Source: Kibdelosporangium philippinense
Lineage (GTDB): Bacteria; Actinomycetota; Actinomycetes; Mycobacteriales; Pseudonocardiaceae
NCBI RefSeq assembly: GCF_021390435.2
Contig: NZ_JAJVCN010000001.1
Location: forward strand, 434,001 to 498,000
DNA: 64,000 bases
Direction: 5' to 3'
How positions within the stretch are numbered: the stretch's first letter is position 1; every line of letters begins with the position of its first letter. The notes beneath the pieces were generated by a model. The model was given only the letters and a program-made list of their open reading frames with translations, did no database searches and had not been told where the DNA came from. Below, piece by piece: positions 17,452 through 27,959 of the stretch. The position numbers and the translations under genes are program-made.

Positions 17452-19171
17452 CCTGAGTATTCATGGCGATCTTGATTCGGGCGCCGTGTCGGAACAGGGA
17501 AAAGTGCTCCTGAGCTGGGAAGATGAGGTTGCTAATGCCTGTTCTTACCCATGAAGCTCTGGAGCACTTTCGACGTGGATGTTACTGGGTGGTCGCGGGA
17601 TCTGGCGGTAGAAGTCGGTGGGCGTGGCGTGGTCAGTCATGCCGGGACCGCGGCGGTGCGGTTGCTGGCCGACCGCACCGGGTTGACGGAAGGCTTGTCG
17701 CGGGCGATGGCGCGGCGTGGGTTCATGCCGGTGCATGACCGTGGCCGGGTGTTCGCCGACACCGCGGTGTTGATCGCTGACGGCGGGCGGGTCCTGTCGG
17801 ATCTGGCTGTCCTGCGCGATCAGGCCGAACTGTTCGGGCCGGTCGCCTCAGATCCGACGTTGTGGCGCACGTTGGACGCGGTCGGTCAGGTGCAGCGCAA
17901 CAAGATCGCCCGTGTGCGTGCCCGGATCCGCGAGCATGTGTGGTCGTTGATCGAGCGACGGCACGGCCGGATTCCGCCGTCGCGGGTGGCCGACCGTGAT
18001 CTGGGCACGACCGTGGTGGTCCGGTTGGATGGTTCGCTGGTGATCGCGCACTCGGACAAACAACTCGCCGCGGGAACCTACAAGGGCAGCTTCGGTCATC
18101 ATCCGCTGCTGGCCATGTGTGACAACACCGGCGAATCGCTGGCCCTGTTGCTGCGCACAGGAAGCGCCGGATCCAACACGACAGCTGATCACCTCGAGGT
18201 CCTCGACGCCGCGATCGCCCAGATCCCGGCGAAACATCGAAGGAACCTTCTAGTCACCGTGGACGGCGCGGGCGCCTCCCACGGTCTCATCAAGTACATC
18301 ACCGCGCTGAACGCCAAGCCAGGCAGGCAGGCGCACTACAGCGTCGGCTGGGAACTCGGTGCGCGGGAACGAGCCGCGATCGGCCGTGTCCCCGCGAAGG
18401 CATGGCAGGCAGTGCTCGATCACCACGGCGATCCTCGGCCGCTGGACAAAGCCGGCGTGGTGGAACTGACCGCGCTACTACGTCACCACCCCGACGGGGA
18501 CCAACTGGAGAACTGGCCGGCCGATCTGCGGATCATCTGTCGTCGTGAGAAACCCCACCCCGGCGCACAGTTGTCCCTGTTCGAAGAAGCCGACGGCTGG
18601 CGCTACCAACTGGTGGCCACCAACACCCCGGGCAGCGGTTCGGGCGCCACCGTCCAGTTCCTGGAAGCCCGTCACCGCCCGCACGCCCGAGTCGAGGACC
18701 ACGTCCGCTGCGGCAAGCAAACCGGCCTCGGTCACCTGCCCTCCACCAAGATCGAGATCAACCGGGCCTGGTGTCTGGCCGCCACCATCGCCATCGACCT
18801 GCTCGCCTGGCTGCGCCTGCTCTGCCTTGAGGGCACCCTCGCCAAAGCCGAACCCAAAACCCTGCGCTACCGGCTACTGCACACCGCCGCCCGCATCGTC
18901 CGCGGCCAACGCAAACGCAAGATCAAAATCCCGGAAACCTGGCCCTGGGCCGACCCTCTCGCCGCCTGCCTCCGGGCAGCGCTGGCCCTGCCACCACCAA
19001 CTCGATGACCCCTGTCCCTGCCCCTCGACCTGAAAGGCCCGCCCCCCAACCCGGCGCCCAGCCAACACCGGCGGCCGGGCTCGAACCCTGACCATCACCA
19101 CACAGCAACCAACTCAAGATCAACATCCGAACCGGCACAGGCGGACACGTCACCCACGTGAATGATCAAGG
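17452..19171 (+). mobile_element. IS1380-family insertion sequence at a deletion junction
   Basis: The element is bounded on the left by CCTGAGTATTCATGG and on the right, inverted, by CCTTGATCATTCACGTGG, which are imperfect terminal repeats. No matching target duplication is seen (CTTAGC on the left, CTAGTG on the right). The left neighbour is the C-terminal tail of brxHI and the right neighbour is an internal point of pglY, so the element sits at the scar of a deletion rather than at a simple insertion. Confidence 0.7.
17551..19008 (+). CDS. IS1380-family transposase
   Basis: An intact 485-residue DDE transposase. N-terminal KLWSTFDVDVTGWSRDLAVE and GGRGVVSHAGTAAVRLLADRTGL are typical of IS1380; the catalytic core includes VVRLDGSLVIAHSDK, VTVDGAGASHGLI, and the C-terminal region RVEDHVRCGKQTGLGHLPS with NRAWCLAATIAIDLLAWLRL. 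Length agrees with the family. There is no frameshift, so the element may still move. Confidence 0.92.
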   Translation: MKLWSTFDVDVTGWSRDLAVEVGGRGVVSHAGTAAVRLLADRTGLTEGLSRAMARRGFMPVHDRGRVFADTAVLIADGGRVLSDLAVLRDQAELFGPVASDPTLWRTLDAVGQVQRNKIARVRARIREHVWSLIERRHGRIPPSRVADRDLGTTVVVRLDGSLVIAHSDKQLAAGTYKGSFGHHPLLAMCDNTGESLALLLRTGSAGSNTTADHLEVLDAAIAQIPAKHRRNLLVTVDGAGASHGLIKYITALNAKPGRQAHYSVGWELGARERAAIGRVPAKAWQAVLDHHGDPRPLDKAGVVELTALLRHHPDGDQLENWPADLRIICRREKPHPGAQLSLFEEADGWRYQLVATNTPGSGSGATVQFLEARHRPHARVEDHVRCGKQTGLGHLPSTKIEINRAWCLAATIAIDLLAWLRLLCLEGTLAKAEPKTLRYRLLHTAARIVRGQRKRKIKIPETWPWADPLAACLRAALALPPPTR

Positions 19172-22100
19172 CTAGTGTCTGATCGGTCGCGGAGAACCGC
19201 GCCGCGGCGACGGCGGAGATGAGATCGACGGGATTCGTCGCATGCAGGACCGTCGTGATAAACCGTGCTGCTTCCTCGGCCACAGTGAGGCGGCCAGGGG
19301 CCTGCTGGGGCAGCTTCAGTCGGGTGTAGACGTTCCGAAGCTCGTTGACCAGGGGCGTCACCGATGACGCGGCGACTTTCGCTTGCTCGCGCACCTTCTC
19401 GGCAAAGGCGGCGACGTTCGCGCCGGTGAGGTAATTGTTCGCGGCCACACCTAGCAGGTGACCGGCCCGGTCAAGGGCCTTGTTCCAGGCGTCCGGTGTG
19501 GGCAGCGGTTCCGGACGCAGCTCGAAGTGATCCTTGAGCTTGCCGATCGCGGGAGTGGGGACCGCGGATCCGGATTCGTACCATGCTCGCTTGCTGTGCA
19601 GAGCCCATGCACTGATCACCAGGTCGCATACCTCGGGGCGCAAGCCCCAGTCCTCCTTCACCGCGCGGCGCAACACGGCGACCATGACCGGAGCATGCGG
19701 ATCGCCCGCTTCGCGGACCACGGCACGGTCGAACTCGCGCGCCCAGTAGGCAAAGGTGTCGTCCCCGAAGAGGAAATGTGTTTCCGTCGGTCTGCCCACC
19801 CGTAGCGGGGTGCAGATCCGGCGCAAGGTCTGCCGGTGCTCCGGGCTTACCGGCACCCGCCCATCCGGGTGAGTGGTGGCCTGCTCGACGTAGTCACGCA
19901 CAACCGTGAGCTGCCGTACGGTCACCTCGGTGTCCCCAGGCTCGAAGTCCGGGTGGGCGGGGTAGCTGGACCGGAACACCTGGTCGATCAGGTTGTCGAA
20001 GGCCTGTCCGAGGTTCGCGCCCACGGGTTCGGCCAGGCTGAAATCCCGGGACAGAGTCATCAACACGTCGTGAGGGGAGCTGGTGTCGAGCCCCCCTGGT
20101 TCGGGCGCAGCCGCGCCATAGGCCTGTTGCATGACGCGGGTAATGCGCTCTTTGAGCCCCGCGTACTGGCTTTCTAGGATGCCGCGGGCCTGTGCCCGAT
20201 CGGTCTCGGACAGATGATCGGCGTTGTTCTGCCAGCGCTCGCCGGGTCCGCTGAACAACCAGTGCAGCTTCACCAAGCGAATGAGTTCACGCTGAACCTC
20301 CGCGGTGAAGAAATGCGGCAACCACACAACGGTGTGGTAATGCTGCCCGCTGGCCAGCATTCGCTCTACGCGCTGGATGTCCTCGGCGACCGAGTGGTTC
20401 TCCTCGTCGAACGGGTAGTCGATGACGAACCGCCAGGTGCCAGGCCGGTGCTTGAAGTGATTGTCAGACAGAAACGTCGTGTCACGGACGTTGCCGAACA
20501 CCACGTCGATCTCGCGGCGCGAGCCCTTCCAAATGACGGTGCGGGTGACCGCACCGCTGAGATCAGTAGCGCCCATACCGACGCCCAGCGCTTCGTGCAC
20601 CAGTTCCTTGATGAGCTGACGGCGCCGGCCCGGGTTGTCCTCCCCGCGGATACGGTCGACCACCGACTCATAGTCCACATTGGACAATTGGACGCGGATG
20701 ACCGGGTCGATGGCGTCAGCGGACGTCTGGATCTCCGGAACATCTCGCTTCCAGGTGTTGATGGCGGCCATCACCATCCGCGCCTCGTTGCCCGGCAGTG
20801 GTGACTTGATCGACCCGTGGTTGAGTGACGCCAGCCGCGAGGCGGTCAGCTCTTTCAGCGCCGGCACATTCGGCGCCACCGCCGACAGCAGCAGCGTCTT
20901 GGCCAGCCGCTCATGCCCCCGAAAGCCCTGCGGCACGGAGGCAGGGTTGCTCGCCAACTGCTCCTCGGTGACACGATGCTCCCGCAACAGCACCGGCTTG
21001 ATTTTGTCCTGGTACAGCACCGTGGCGGCGCGGAAGAGATTGGCAGCGTGTGTGTCGAGCGCCTGCTTGCCGTTGACCACGTAGTCGAAGCAGTCACCGA
21101 CCGGGATTGCGTCGTCGACCGTCAGCGAGTCGCGGCGGTCGACGAGCATCTGCAGCATGACCTTCAGCGCTGTGCGCTCTCGCTGCATCACGCTCGCCAG
21201 TGCCCGCAGCGTAGACACCAGTGCCGGTGAGAAGGGGTAGGTCTTGCGGAACTCCGCTTCGGAGGCGCCACGGTGGTCGTCGCTGGTGTTGACACCGTCG
21301 AGCAGCACATCCCACACCTGCGGACGCCGATCGAGGCCGTTGAACGCGTCAGCCAACGCAAGTTTGGCCCGGTCGTCGACGGGCTCCAGCAGTCGCTTGT
21401 GCGCGACCTCCGCGAGGTTGTCGTCGCCGAGTTCGATGGTGGCGAAACGACCCTCCTGGTGGCGGAACGCCCGGTCAAGGGCTTCCTGTTCCGCGCCTGA
21501 TGCCCCGGCGTCGGCGAACCACTTGCGCAGGTCCATCTGCCGGGAGATGAACGAGATGATCGGGATCGGCCGTGCGGTGGCCGCAGACTCGACTAGTTTG
21601 GTGATCTTCTGGGTCTCGCGGCGGAAGAACTCCGCGTCACGAACACCGAAAGCCAGCCACAGCACCAGCTCGTCGAGAAAGAGCACGACGCCGTCGTAGC
21701 CGAGTTCCTTGGCGTGCCGGGAGATCGCCAGCAATCCGGTGTCAATGTCCACATAGGCGGCAAACCTGGTGTATGAGGTGAAGTACTTCTCGGTCAGCGC
21801 GGTGACGAGCTGTTGGCGCTCCGGGCTGTCCGGGCTGGCGGCGCGAGCGGCGGCGTAGGTCTCTGCGTTCCAGGTGCCTGCGCCGAGCAGGCCGGACCAG
21901 GCGTCCAACGCGCCACCGTCGTCGCCGTTCAAACCACGGAAGAACTCCTCGTCGCCGACCTGGGCACGCCGGTTCTCCGCGTCGACCAGCAGCTGGTCGC
22001 TCGTGTGCACAGCGGGAAGCGGTGCATTCGGGTAGTGCTCGCGGATGTGGTCGACATAGCCACGGAAAATGGCTTCCTCAAGGGTGTTGGCACCGAGCAA

Positions 22101-22472
22101 GTGGTAGGACAGCCGCGTCAGCTTGCGGTCGCTGAGAGCATTGTCGTGTCGGGCGATCACGGGTTGCAGCTCGTCGATCGCCCGCGCGGCAGGTTCGTGG
22201 CCAAGCAAAGCGTGCAGCACGGCCATGAAGTGACTCTTACCGGACCCGAACGAGCCGGACAGGAACGCACCGCGACTCTTGTTGTTGCGCAACGCGTCGA
22301 CGACCAGGCTCAGCGCGGCATCGAAGTTGTCCGCCAGCGAAGGGGTGACGACGTAGTCGGCGAGGGTCTGCGGGATGTGCTCAGCGTCAGTACTCTCGGT
22401 GAGCCGGAGCACGTAGTCCTCGGTGCCCGCGCGCTCCGGAATCCGGAAAATGTCGCGGAACAACGTGCTCAT
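19095..22472 (-). pseudogene. pglY: PglY (BrxC-like ATPase), C-terminus truncated by IS1380
   Basis: A 1125-codon frame beginning [21 protein letters not shown] directly after the pglX stop (TAG-ATG). PglY/BrxC is a large P-loop ATPase of BREX. The Walker A motif GSFGSGKSH is at residues 73-81 and a Walker B-like [13 protein letters not shown] is near 255-267. Native sequence ends at the IS boundary (about codon 1100); the last 25 or so residues ([24 protein letters not shown]) are encoded by the end of IS1380. S. coelicolor PglY is longer (about 1,290 residues, from memory), so roughly the last 100-190 residues appear lost. The rest of the frame has no lesion. With pglZ gone it is unlikely to support BREX function. 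Confidence 0.88.
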
Positions 22473-24236
22473 CTAGGCTCCCCCTCCGTTCTTCGTGGTG
22501 CTACGCCGACTGCGGCCGGTAGCTGCCGGCCGCCAGGCAGCGAGGTCGTCGAGCGTCTTGCCGGCCCGCTGGGCCCGGCCAGCCAGCTCCTCGTCGATGA
22601 TCGCGGCGAGGCTCACGCCGTAGGTCGGATCGACCTCACCATGCCACTGCCGCACCCACGGCTGCAGCTCGGCAAGACCAGCGATGAGCGGCACTATACG
22701 CTCATCGGTCCAGCCTTCCGTCTCGCGCTCATTCATGATGGCGGCCAGAGCCAGGGCCTGCTGCGCGTGGTCCCAGCCAGCCCAGCCGAGCAACGGCGTC
22801 GGGTCGGTCTCCCGGTTGGCGTCTGGGTACAGGATGAACCGCTCCTTGGGCACGTCCAGCTTGCCACGGTGCTCCCAGTATGCGGGCTTGGCAAAGTCAG
22901 CAGGCTTGTACTTCGGTGGCACCGGAATCGGCGGGTCTGGCAACTTGGTCTTCGGGTCAAGCGGCAGCTCGCCAGCGTCCTCCTTGCGTTGCAGCTCCCA
23001 GGTGTGCACCCAGGCCTTGCGCTTCTCCAACCCAGATGGCTTGTACCGGTGGGCGGCGAGGAACGGTACGGCTTGATCAGCCAGCAGGTCCTGAAGTGCG
23101 GTAACAGTCGGAACGTCCGGACGCCTAGCCCACAGCTCCAGGACGATCCGAAAGTCCTCATTCCGGGCGAGAACATCGGCGAGCTGGCTGACGCTGCGCG
23201 GCTGGGGCCGGCCTTCCCGGTCGAACCACAGCGCCCGGTCTTCGACCCGGTCGAGCAGCCAGTCCTTGAGCGCGGCCTGCACTCGCTTCTCCCACGGCTG
23301 GATCGCCCACCGGCGCTTGTACTCCGGCTGTTCTAGGAGGCGAATCTTGTTGTTGCTCGCGATGACGCTGAGGCGGCGCTGTACCAGCTCGCGGTAATCA
23401 GTTGGCCAGTGCTCAGGAATCTCACTGGTTGGTGTGGAGTCGTGACGCTCGAACCAGGCCGTCTCCTTACCGCTTTCCGTGGCCCGCGCCAGCACGATTT
23501 CGAAAGCCCGCTCGCCGAGCTTGATGCAGGGCAGCACGCCGGAGTAGGTGAGATCCTCGTCGATCAGTCCGTAGAGCCGGTAGATCTCCCAATCCAGTTC
23601 TTCCTGATGCGCGATCATCATCGATCGGGTGCACTCGTGCTCAGCCTGGGCAGCATCGAGGGCCTCGTGGGTCGGTACCTCGTTCTGGGCAACAGTCTGA
23701 GGGAGGTAGTCGACAAGCCGTTTTGCGAGGGAATCGAGTGCCCGAGAACGATGAGATGGAAGCCTCATCGGCAAAGGGAAATTTTTAAGAGTTGTGCCCG
23801 TAAATTCGTAAGTTCGCGCCCAGCGTGCATCAGCCGCGCCTCCTTTCTCCTGACTCTTCTCTTTAAGCCAGAAACACGCAGCTGAAGAATTTAGCAGCCC
23901 TAGAAGCGCGAGGTGATCTTCCTCGGAGGCGTCAATACGCAACTTTATGAGTGGCGCCGCGTGATTGAATAGCCTCACCTCCCGATCGAGGATGAAATGG
24001 TTGTGCGTGGCAACGAATGCGTAAGCTATTGACATAGGAGAGGTGTCAACATCGCGCGGCAACTGGTGCCACCCATACCAAGGACGCCCTTCAGAGAAGT
24101 ATGTCCCACCGCTAAAGGTCGCCCGGTTTCCAAGCTCGGTGCGGATCGCCCAGAGTCGTTTCTTAATCGTCGGGTGCAACTCCAAGCTTTCAAGCTTGCG
24201 GTCTGTCGAGTACGGAAAGAAGACACGAAGCGATGC
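22473..24236 (-). pseudogene. pglX: pglX 3' segment
   Basis: About 587 codons from IASLRVFFPYSTDRKLESLE to RRSTTKNGGGA and the stop at 22473. It includes ELHPTIKKRLWAIRTELGNR, PMSIAYAFVATHNHF and VRLFNHAAPLIKL, characteristic of the PglX C-terminal half. A TTG/ATG-like internal start could yield a fragment of about 570 residues lacking the catalytic motifs. Confidence 0.85.
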
Positions 24237-24239
24237 AAT

Positions 24240-25251
24240 GAGGTGATCTCAGCGACTTTCACGCGATCTTGCCGTGTTCGAAATGCGTGAGGACAAGGGC
24301 GGCTTTGACGATGTCGCCGATCTTGCTGGGGCTGGCGGTGAGATGCCGCAGGCTGCGCCAGCGTCCGGTGAGCAGGGCGAAACCACGTTCGCCCAGACAC
24401 CGCAGGCCACGCAGCAGAGCGTTGCGTGTGCGGGTGTCCACGTCGAGGACCTGGCCATCGGCAGGCTGTTTGACCGGGGTGTGCACGCCGATGCCGGCAC
24501 CGTCGTAGCCGCCATCGGCCAGCGTCGGCAGATCAAGGTGCGAGGCGGCCCAGTACAGCGCACCCAGCACATGCTCGCGCGCCACGGTCAAGTCATGGAG
24601 TGAACCGGGCTCGACATCCGAGACCCACCACGGAAAACCGTCCGGCGCGCACAGCGCTTGGATGTTGCCGCCGTGCTCGCGGGCTTTGCCGGAGTACCAC
24701 AGGTCGATCGGCTCGCCTTTCACGCTCAACGTTTTCTCGCTACAGCGATCGGCGGAGAAGACCTTTCCATCGAGGATCACGTAGGCCGTGCCCTCATCCT
24801 TGGCCCGCTGCAGGGCCTCATGCAGGTCCGGCGCCTGCTCGGCGAGCACGATGACGACCTCATCCAAGTAGCGGTAGCCGGTGGCGCGGGAGATGCCGTG
24901 ATCGCGAGCCAGGGCGGGGACGTCGGTGTTCTGCCGGAACCAGCGCAGGCCCAGCACCGCGTGGCGAAAGCAGGTCAACGCCCTGCTGTTCTTGCGGGTG
25001 CCGCGTCGGCGGCGTTCGGCGTGCAGCAGCCGGCTGAGGTAGAGGGCCAGTTCACGCGGGACATCGAGCATGGCACGATACGCAATCACGGGGAGCCTTC
25101 TGGTCCGGACTTGATCTTCGCAATCCAGTTCTACCAAGGGCTCCCCGCCCATCTTTCCCCGGGTCTCACCACTCCCCAGCACATCGACCAGCGCTCGTCC
25201 GAGCAGCTTCGCGGCTCAACAAACGAACCAGAATCTTGGTGAGATTACCTC
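24240..25251 (-). mobile_element. IS5-like insertion sequence, copy 1
   Basis: A 1012-bp element with inverted ends GAGGTGATCTC and, at the right end inverted, GAGGTAATCTC. It is flanked by the 3-bp duplication AAT (24237-24239 and 25252-25254), typical of the ISL2-type group of IS5 that targets ANT. Inserted in pglX. Confidence 0.9.
24259..25089 (-). CDS. IS5-family transposase (copy 1)
   Basis: A DDE transposase of about 276 residues from the GTG at 25089 (VIAYRAMLDVPRELALYLSR), which has AGAAGG upstream; an in-frame start 31 codons earlier would add an unlikely leader. It carries a helix-turn-helix-like ARDHGISRATGYRYLDEV, then the catalytic core AYVILDGKVFSADRC, LPTLADGGYDGAG. Intact; differs from copy 2 at three residues in the C-terminal quarter (GRWRSL, TASPSK, DIVKAA). 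Confidence 0.88.
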   Translation of the reverse strand: MIAYRAMLDVPRELALYLSRLLHAERRRRGTRKNSRALTCFRHAVLGLRWFRQNTDVPALARDHGISRATGYRYLDEVVIVLAEQAPDLHEALQRAKDEGTAYVILDGKVFSADRCSEKTLSVKGEPIDLWYSGKAREHGGNIQALCAPDGFPWWVSDVEPGSLHDLTVAREHVLGALYWAASHLDLPTLADGGYDGAGIGVHTPVKQPADGQVLDVDTRTRNALLRGLRCLGERGFALLTGRWRSLRHLTASPSKIGDIVKAALVLTHFEHGKIA

Positions 25252-25265
25252 AATGGCTACATAAT

Positions 25266-26277
25266 GAGGTGATCTCAGCGACTTTCACGCGATCTTGCCG
25301 TGTTCGAAATGCGTGAGGACAAGGGCGGCTTTGATGATGTCGCCGATCTTGCTGGGGTTGGCGGTGAGATGCCGCAGGCTGCGCCAGCGTTCGGTGAGTA
25401 GGGCGAAACCACGTTCGCCCAGACACCGTAGGCCACGCAGCAGAGCGTTGCGTGTGCGGGTGTCCACGTCGAGGACCTGGCCATCGGCAGGCTGTTTGAC
25501 CGGGGTGTGCACGCCGATGCCGGCACCGTCGTAGCCGCCATCGGCCAGCGTCGGCAGATCAAGGTGCGAGGCGGCCCAGTACAGCGCACCCAGCACATGC
25601 TCGCGCGCCACGGTCAAGTCATGGAGTGAACCGGGCTCGACATCCGAGACCCACCACGGAAAACCGTCCGGCGCGCACAGCGCTTGGATGTTGCCGCCGT
25701 GCTCGCGGGCTTTGCCGGAGTACCACAGGTCGATCGGCTCGCCTTTCACGCTCAACGTTTTCTCGCTACAGCGATCGGCGGAGAAGACCTTTCCATCGAG
25801 GATCACGTAGGCCGTGCCCTCATCCTTGGCCCGCTGCAGGGCCTCATGCAGGTCCGGCGCCTGCTCGGCGAGCACGATGACGACCTCATCCAAGTAGCGG
25901 TAGCCGGTGGCGCGGGAGATGCCGTGATCGCGAGCCAGGGCGGGGACGTCGGTGTTCTGCCGGAACCAGCGCAGGCCCAGCACCGCGTGGCGAAAGCAGG
26001 TCAACGCCCTGCTGTTCTTGCGGGTGCCGCGTCGGCGGCGTTCGGCGTGCAGCAGCCGGCTGAGGTAGAGGGCCAGTTCACGCGGGACATCGAGCATGGC
26101 ACGATACGCAATCACGGGGAGCCTTCTGGTCCGGACTTGATCTTCGCAATCCAGTTCTACCAAGGGCTCCCCGCCCATCTTTCCCCGGGTCTCACCACTC
26201 CCCAGCACATCGACCAGCGCTCGTCCGAGCAGCTTCGCGGCTCAACAAACGAACCAGAATCTTGGTGAGATTACCTC
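25266..26277 (-). mobile_element. IS5-like insertion sequence, copy 2
   Basis: A second 1012-bp copy in the same orientation, 14 bp to the right of copy 1, flanked by its own AAT duplication (25263-25265 and 26278-26280). It differs from copy 1 by five C/T changes, all within the first 170 bp of the left end; the remaining ~840 bp are identical. Confidence 0.9.
25285..26115 (-). CDS. IS5-family transposase (copy 2)
   Basis: Same start, length and motifs as copy 1, with ERWRSL, TANPSK and DIIKAA at the three variable sites. No frameshift. Both copies look capable of transposition. Confidence 0.88.
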   Translation of the reverse strand: MIAYRAMLDVPRELALYLSRLLHAERRRRGTRKNSRALTCFRHAVLGLRWFRQNTDVPALARDHGISRATGYRYLDEVVIVLAEQAPDLHEALQRAKDEGTAYVILDGKVFSADRCSEKTLSVKGEPIDLWYSGKAREHGGNIQALCAPDGFPWWVSDVEPGSLHDLTVAREHVLGALYWAASHLDLPTLADGGYDGAGIGVHTPVKQPADGQVLDVDTRTRNALLRGLRCLGERGFALLTERWRSLRHLTANPSKIGDIIKAALVLTHFEHGKIA

Positions 26278-26599
26278 AATCCCTCACGTCATCACCGATA
26301 ATGAAAGGCCTGTAGTCGCAGTCGGCATATCGTATCGAGTCGGCTGTTGGCGCTGGAATCGTCACAGCGTCATCATTTCCGGTTACCCCGAAAAATCCTA
26401 TTCGAGCCACTCGATCCCCTAGTCTTGATGGCGATATCGACTCCATCGCCTCAGACACCTCGGCAGCCCCGCCGCCTGTCAGACTCCATGGATGCACTGT
26501 CAACGAGGTACGATTCAGGTCGGCAACGCTGACCCAGTCGTTTTCGAAGCCCGGATCTTCAATTCGCTCTACGATACTGCGCCAGTAGGGGCCATCGCC
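26278..26599 (-). pseudogene. pglX: pglX middle segment between ISAs1 and IS5-like copy 2
   Basis: About 107 codons, read from GPYWRSIVERIEDPGFENDW to PFIIGDDVRD. The stop at 26276-26278 is created by the junction with the IS5-like element. It has no start codon of its own. A further 11 bases of pglX (25252-25262) lie between the two IS5-like copies. Confidence 0.85.
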
Positions 26600-27949
26600 C
26601 AGGGCTAAAGCAAAGTCGGTTGATCTTGGGAGTGGTGGGGCGGGGTGAGGTTTTCCCTGGTGGGTAAGGAGATGCGGCCCTTCGATGGGACGATGTGAGT
26701 TCTCACGCTCTTGATCGTCTGTCGAAAGGCCGCTGGTGTCAGTGTCGCATGCCGTCTGCGTACCCGTCGATGCGTCGGTCATGATGGGCTCGGCTGAGCT
26801 AGCCGACTTGGTCGCGTTGCTGGGCAAGGTCGCCGATCCCCGTAAACGCCGGGGGATTCGGCATCACATCGCCACGGTGCTGGCCGTGACGGTGCTGGCG
26901 GTATTGGCGGGGGCGAAGAACTACCGGGAGGCCGGTGACCGGGCCGAGGACTTGCCGCAGGAGTTGCTGGAGCTGGTCGGGGCGCGGCGGAGCGTCCTAT
27001 CGGGACGGCGTGTGGCGCCGAGCGCGGACACGATCCGCCGGGTGGTCGAGTCGGTGGACGCCGAGGCCGCCGACAGGCTGGTGTGCCACTGGCTGGCTGA
27101 TCGAGCGATGGCCCTGGCCGGCGACGACGGCTGTGCTGGCTTCGACGGGGTGGCCATCGACGGCAAGGCCGTGCGTAATTCCGGTGGTGTGCGCCTGTTC
27201 TCGGCGATGCGTCACGGCCAGGCGGTGGTCATCTCGCAGATCCGGGTCCCCGACGAGACGACCGAGACCACGCAGGTCAAGTCGTTGCTCACGGGTATGG
27301 ATCTGGCGGGTGCGGTGGTCACGGCCGATGCCGCGCACACCCAGCGCGACACCGCGCGGCACCTGGTGTCCGACAAGCAGGCGGACTACGTGCTTGCTGT
27401 CAAAGGCAACCAGCCGACCCTGTTGGCCCAGGTCCAAGCCCTGCTGCCGCCTGCTGCCCCAGGGTCGGAGGACCATGTGGACGACGAGCGCAGCCACGGG
27501 CGGATCACCCGCCGGGCCATCTGGGCGACCGTCGCCGAGGGCGTCGATTTCCCTCATGCCGCCCAGGTCTTCCGCATCCGCCGGGACGTGTTCAACCTCG
27601 CCGGGCAACGCGTCCACAAAGAGATCGCATACGGCGTGACCAGCCTGAACACCGAGCGAGCGTCCGCTCGGGACATTGGTGGCCTGGTACGGGGTCAGTG
27701 GGGCATCGAGAACAAAATCCACTGGGTCCGCGACGTCGTGTTCGCTGAGGACCACCAGCACGCCTACACCGGCAACGGTGCTCACGCCATGGCCATGCTC
27801 CGCAATCTGGCCATCGGCCTGATCCGCCTGGCTGGACTCACCGAGATCAAACGCACCCTGGAATGGATCGCCGCCGACCGCATGAGAATCCTCCCGCTCC
27901 TGGCCGCATCTACCCCCTGAACAGCAACAACGACTTTGCTATTGCCCTG
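26600..27949 (+). mobile_element. ISAs1-family insertion sequence
   Basis: A 1350-bp element with inverted ends CAGGGCTAAAGCAAAGTCG on the left and CAGGGCAATAGCAAAGTCG inverted on the right. It is flanked by a perfect 10-bp target duplication GGCCATCGCC (26590-26599 and 27950-27959). Inserted in pglX in the opposite orientation to the gene. The perfect duplication argues for a recent, simple insertion. Confidence 0.95.
26736..27920 (+). CDS. ISAs1-family transposase
   Basis: A 394-residue DDE transposase of the ISAs1 (H-repeat) type. N-terminal DPRKRRGIRHHIATVLAVTV, catalytic FDGVAIDGKAVRNSGG, VVTADAAHTQRDTARHL and KQADYVLAVKGNQP, then RGQWGIENKIHWVRDVVFAED in the C-terminal region are all family signatures. 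The frame is intact. Confidence 0.92.
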   Translation: MSVSHAVCVPVDASVMMGSAELADLVALLGKVADPRKRRGIRHHIATVLAVTVLAVLAGAKNYREAGDRAEDLPQELLELVGARRSVLSGRRVAPSADTIRRVVESVDAEAADRLVCHWLADRAMALAGDDGCAGFDGVAIDGKAVRNSGGVRLFSAMRHGQAVVISQIRVPDETTETTQVKSLLTGMDLAGAVVTADAAHTQRDTARHLVSDKQADYVLAVKGNQPTLLAQVQALLPPAAPGSEDHVDDERSHGRITRRAIWATVAEGVDFPHAAQVFRIRRDVFNLAGQRVHKEIAYGVTSLNTERASARDIGGLVRGQWGIENKIHWVRDVVFAEDHQHAYTGNGAHAMAMLRNLAIGLIRLAGLTEIKRTLEWIAADRMRILPLLAASTP

Positions 27950-27959
27950 GGCCATCGCC

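Noticed and set aside
24237..26280. Composite transposon formed by the two IS5-like copies
   Set aside because: The copies are direct repeats only 14 bp apart and each has its own AAT duplication, so there is no cargo and no shared outer duplication.
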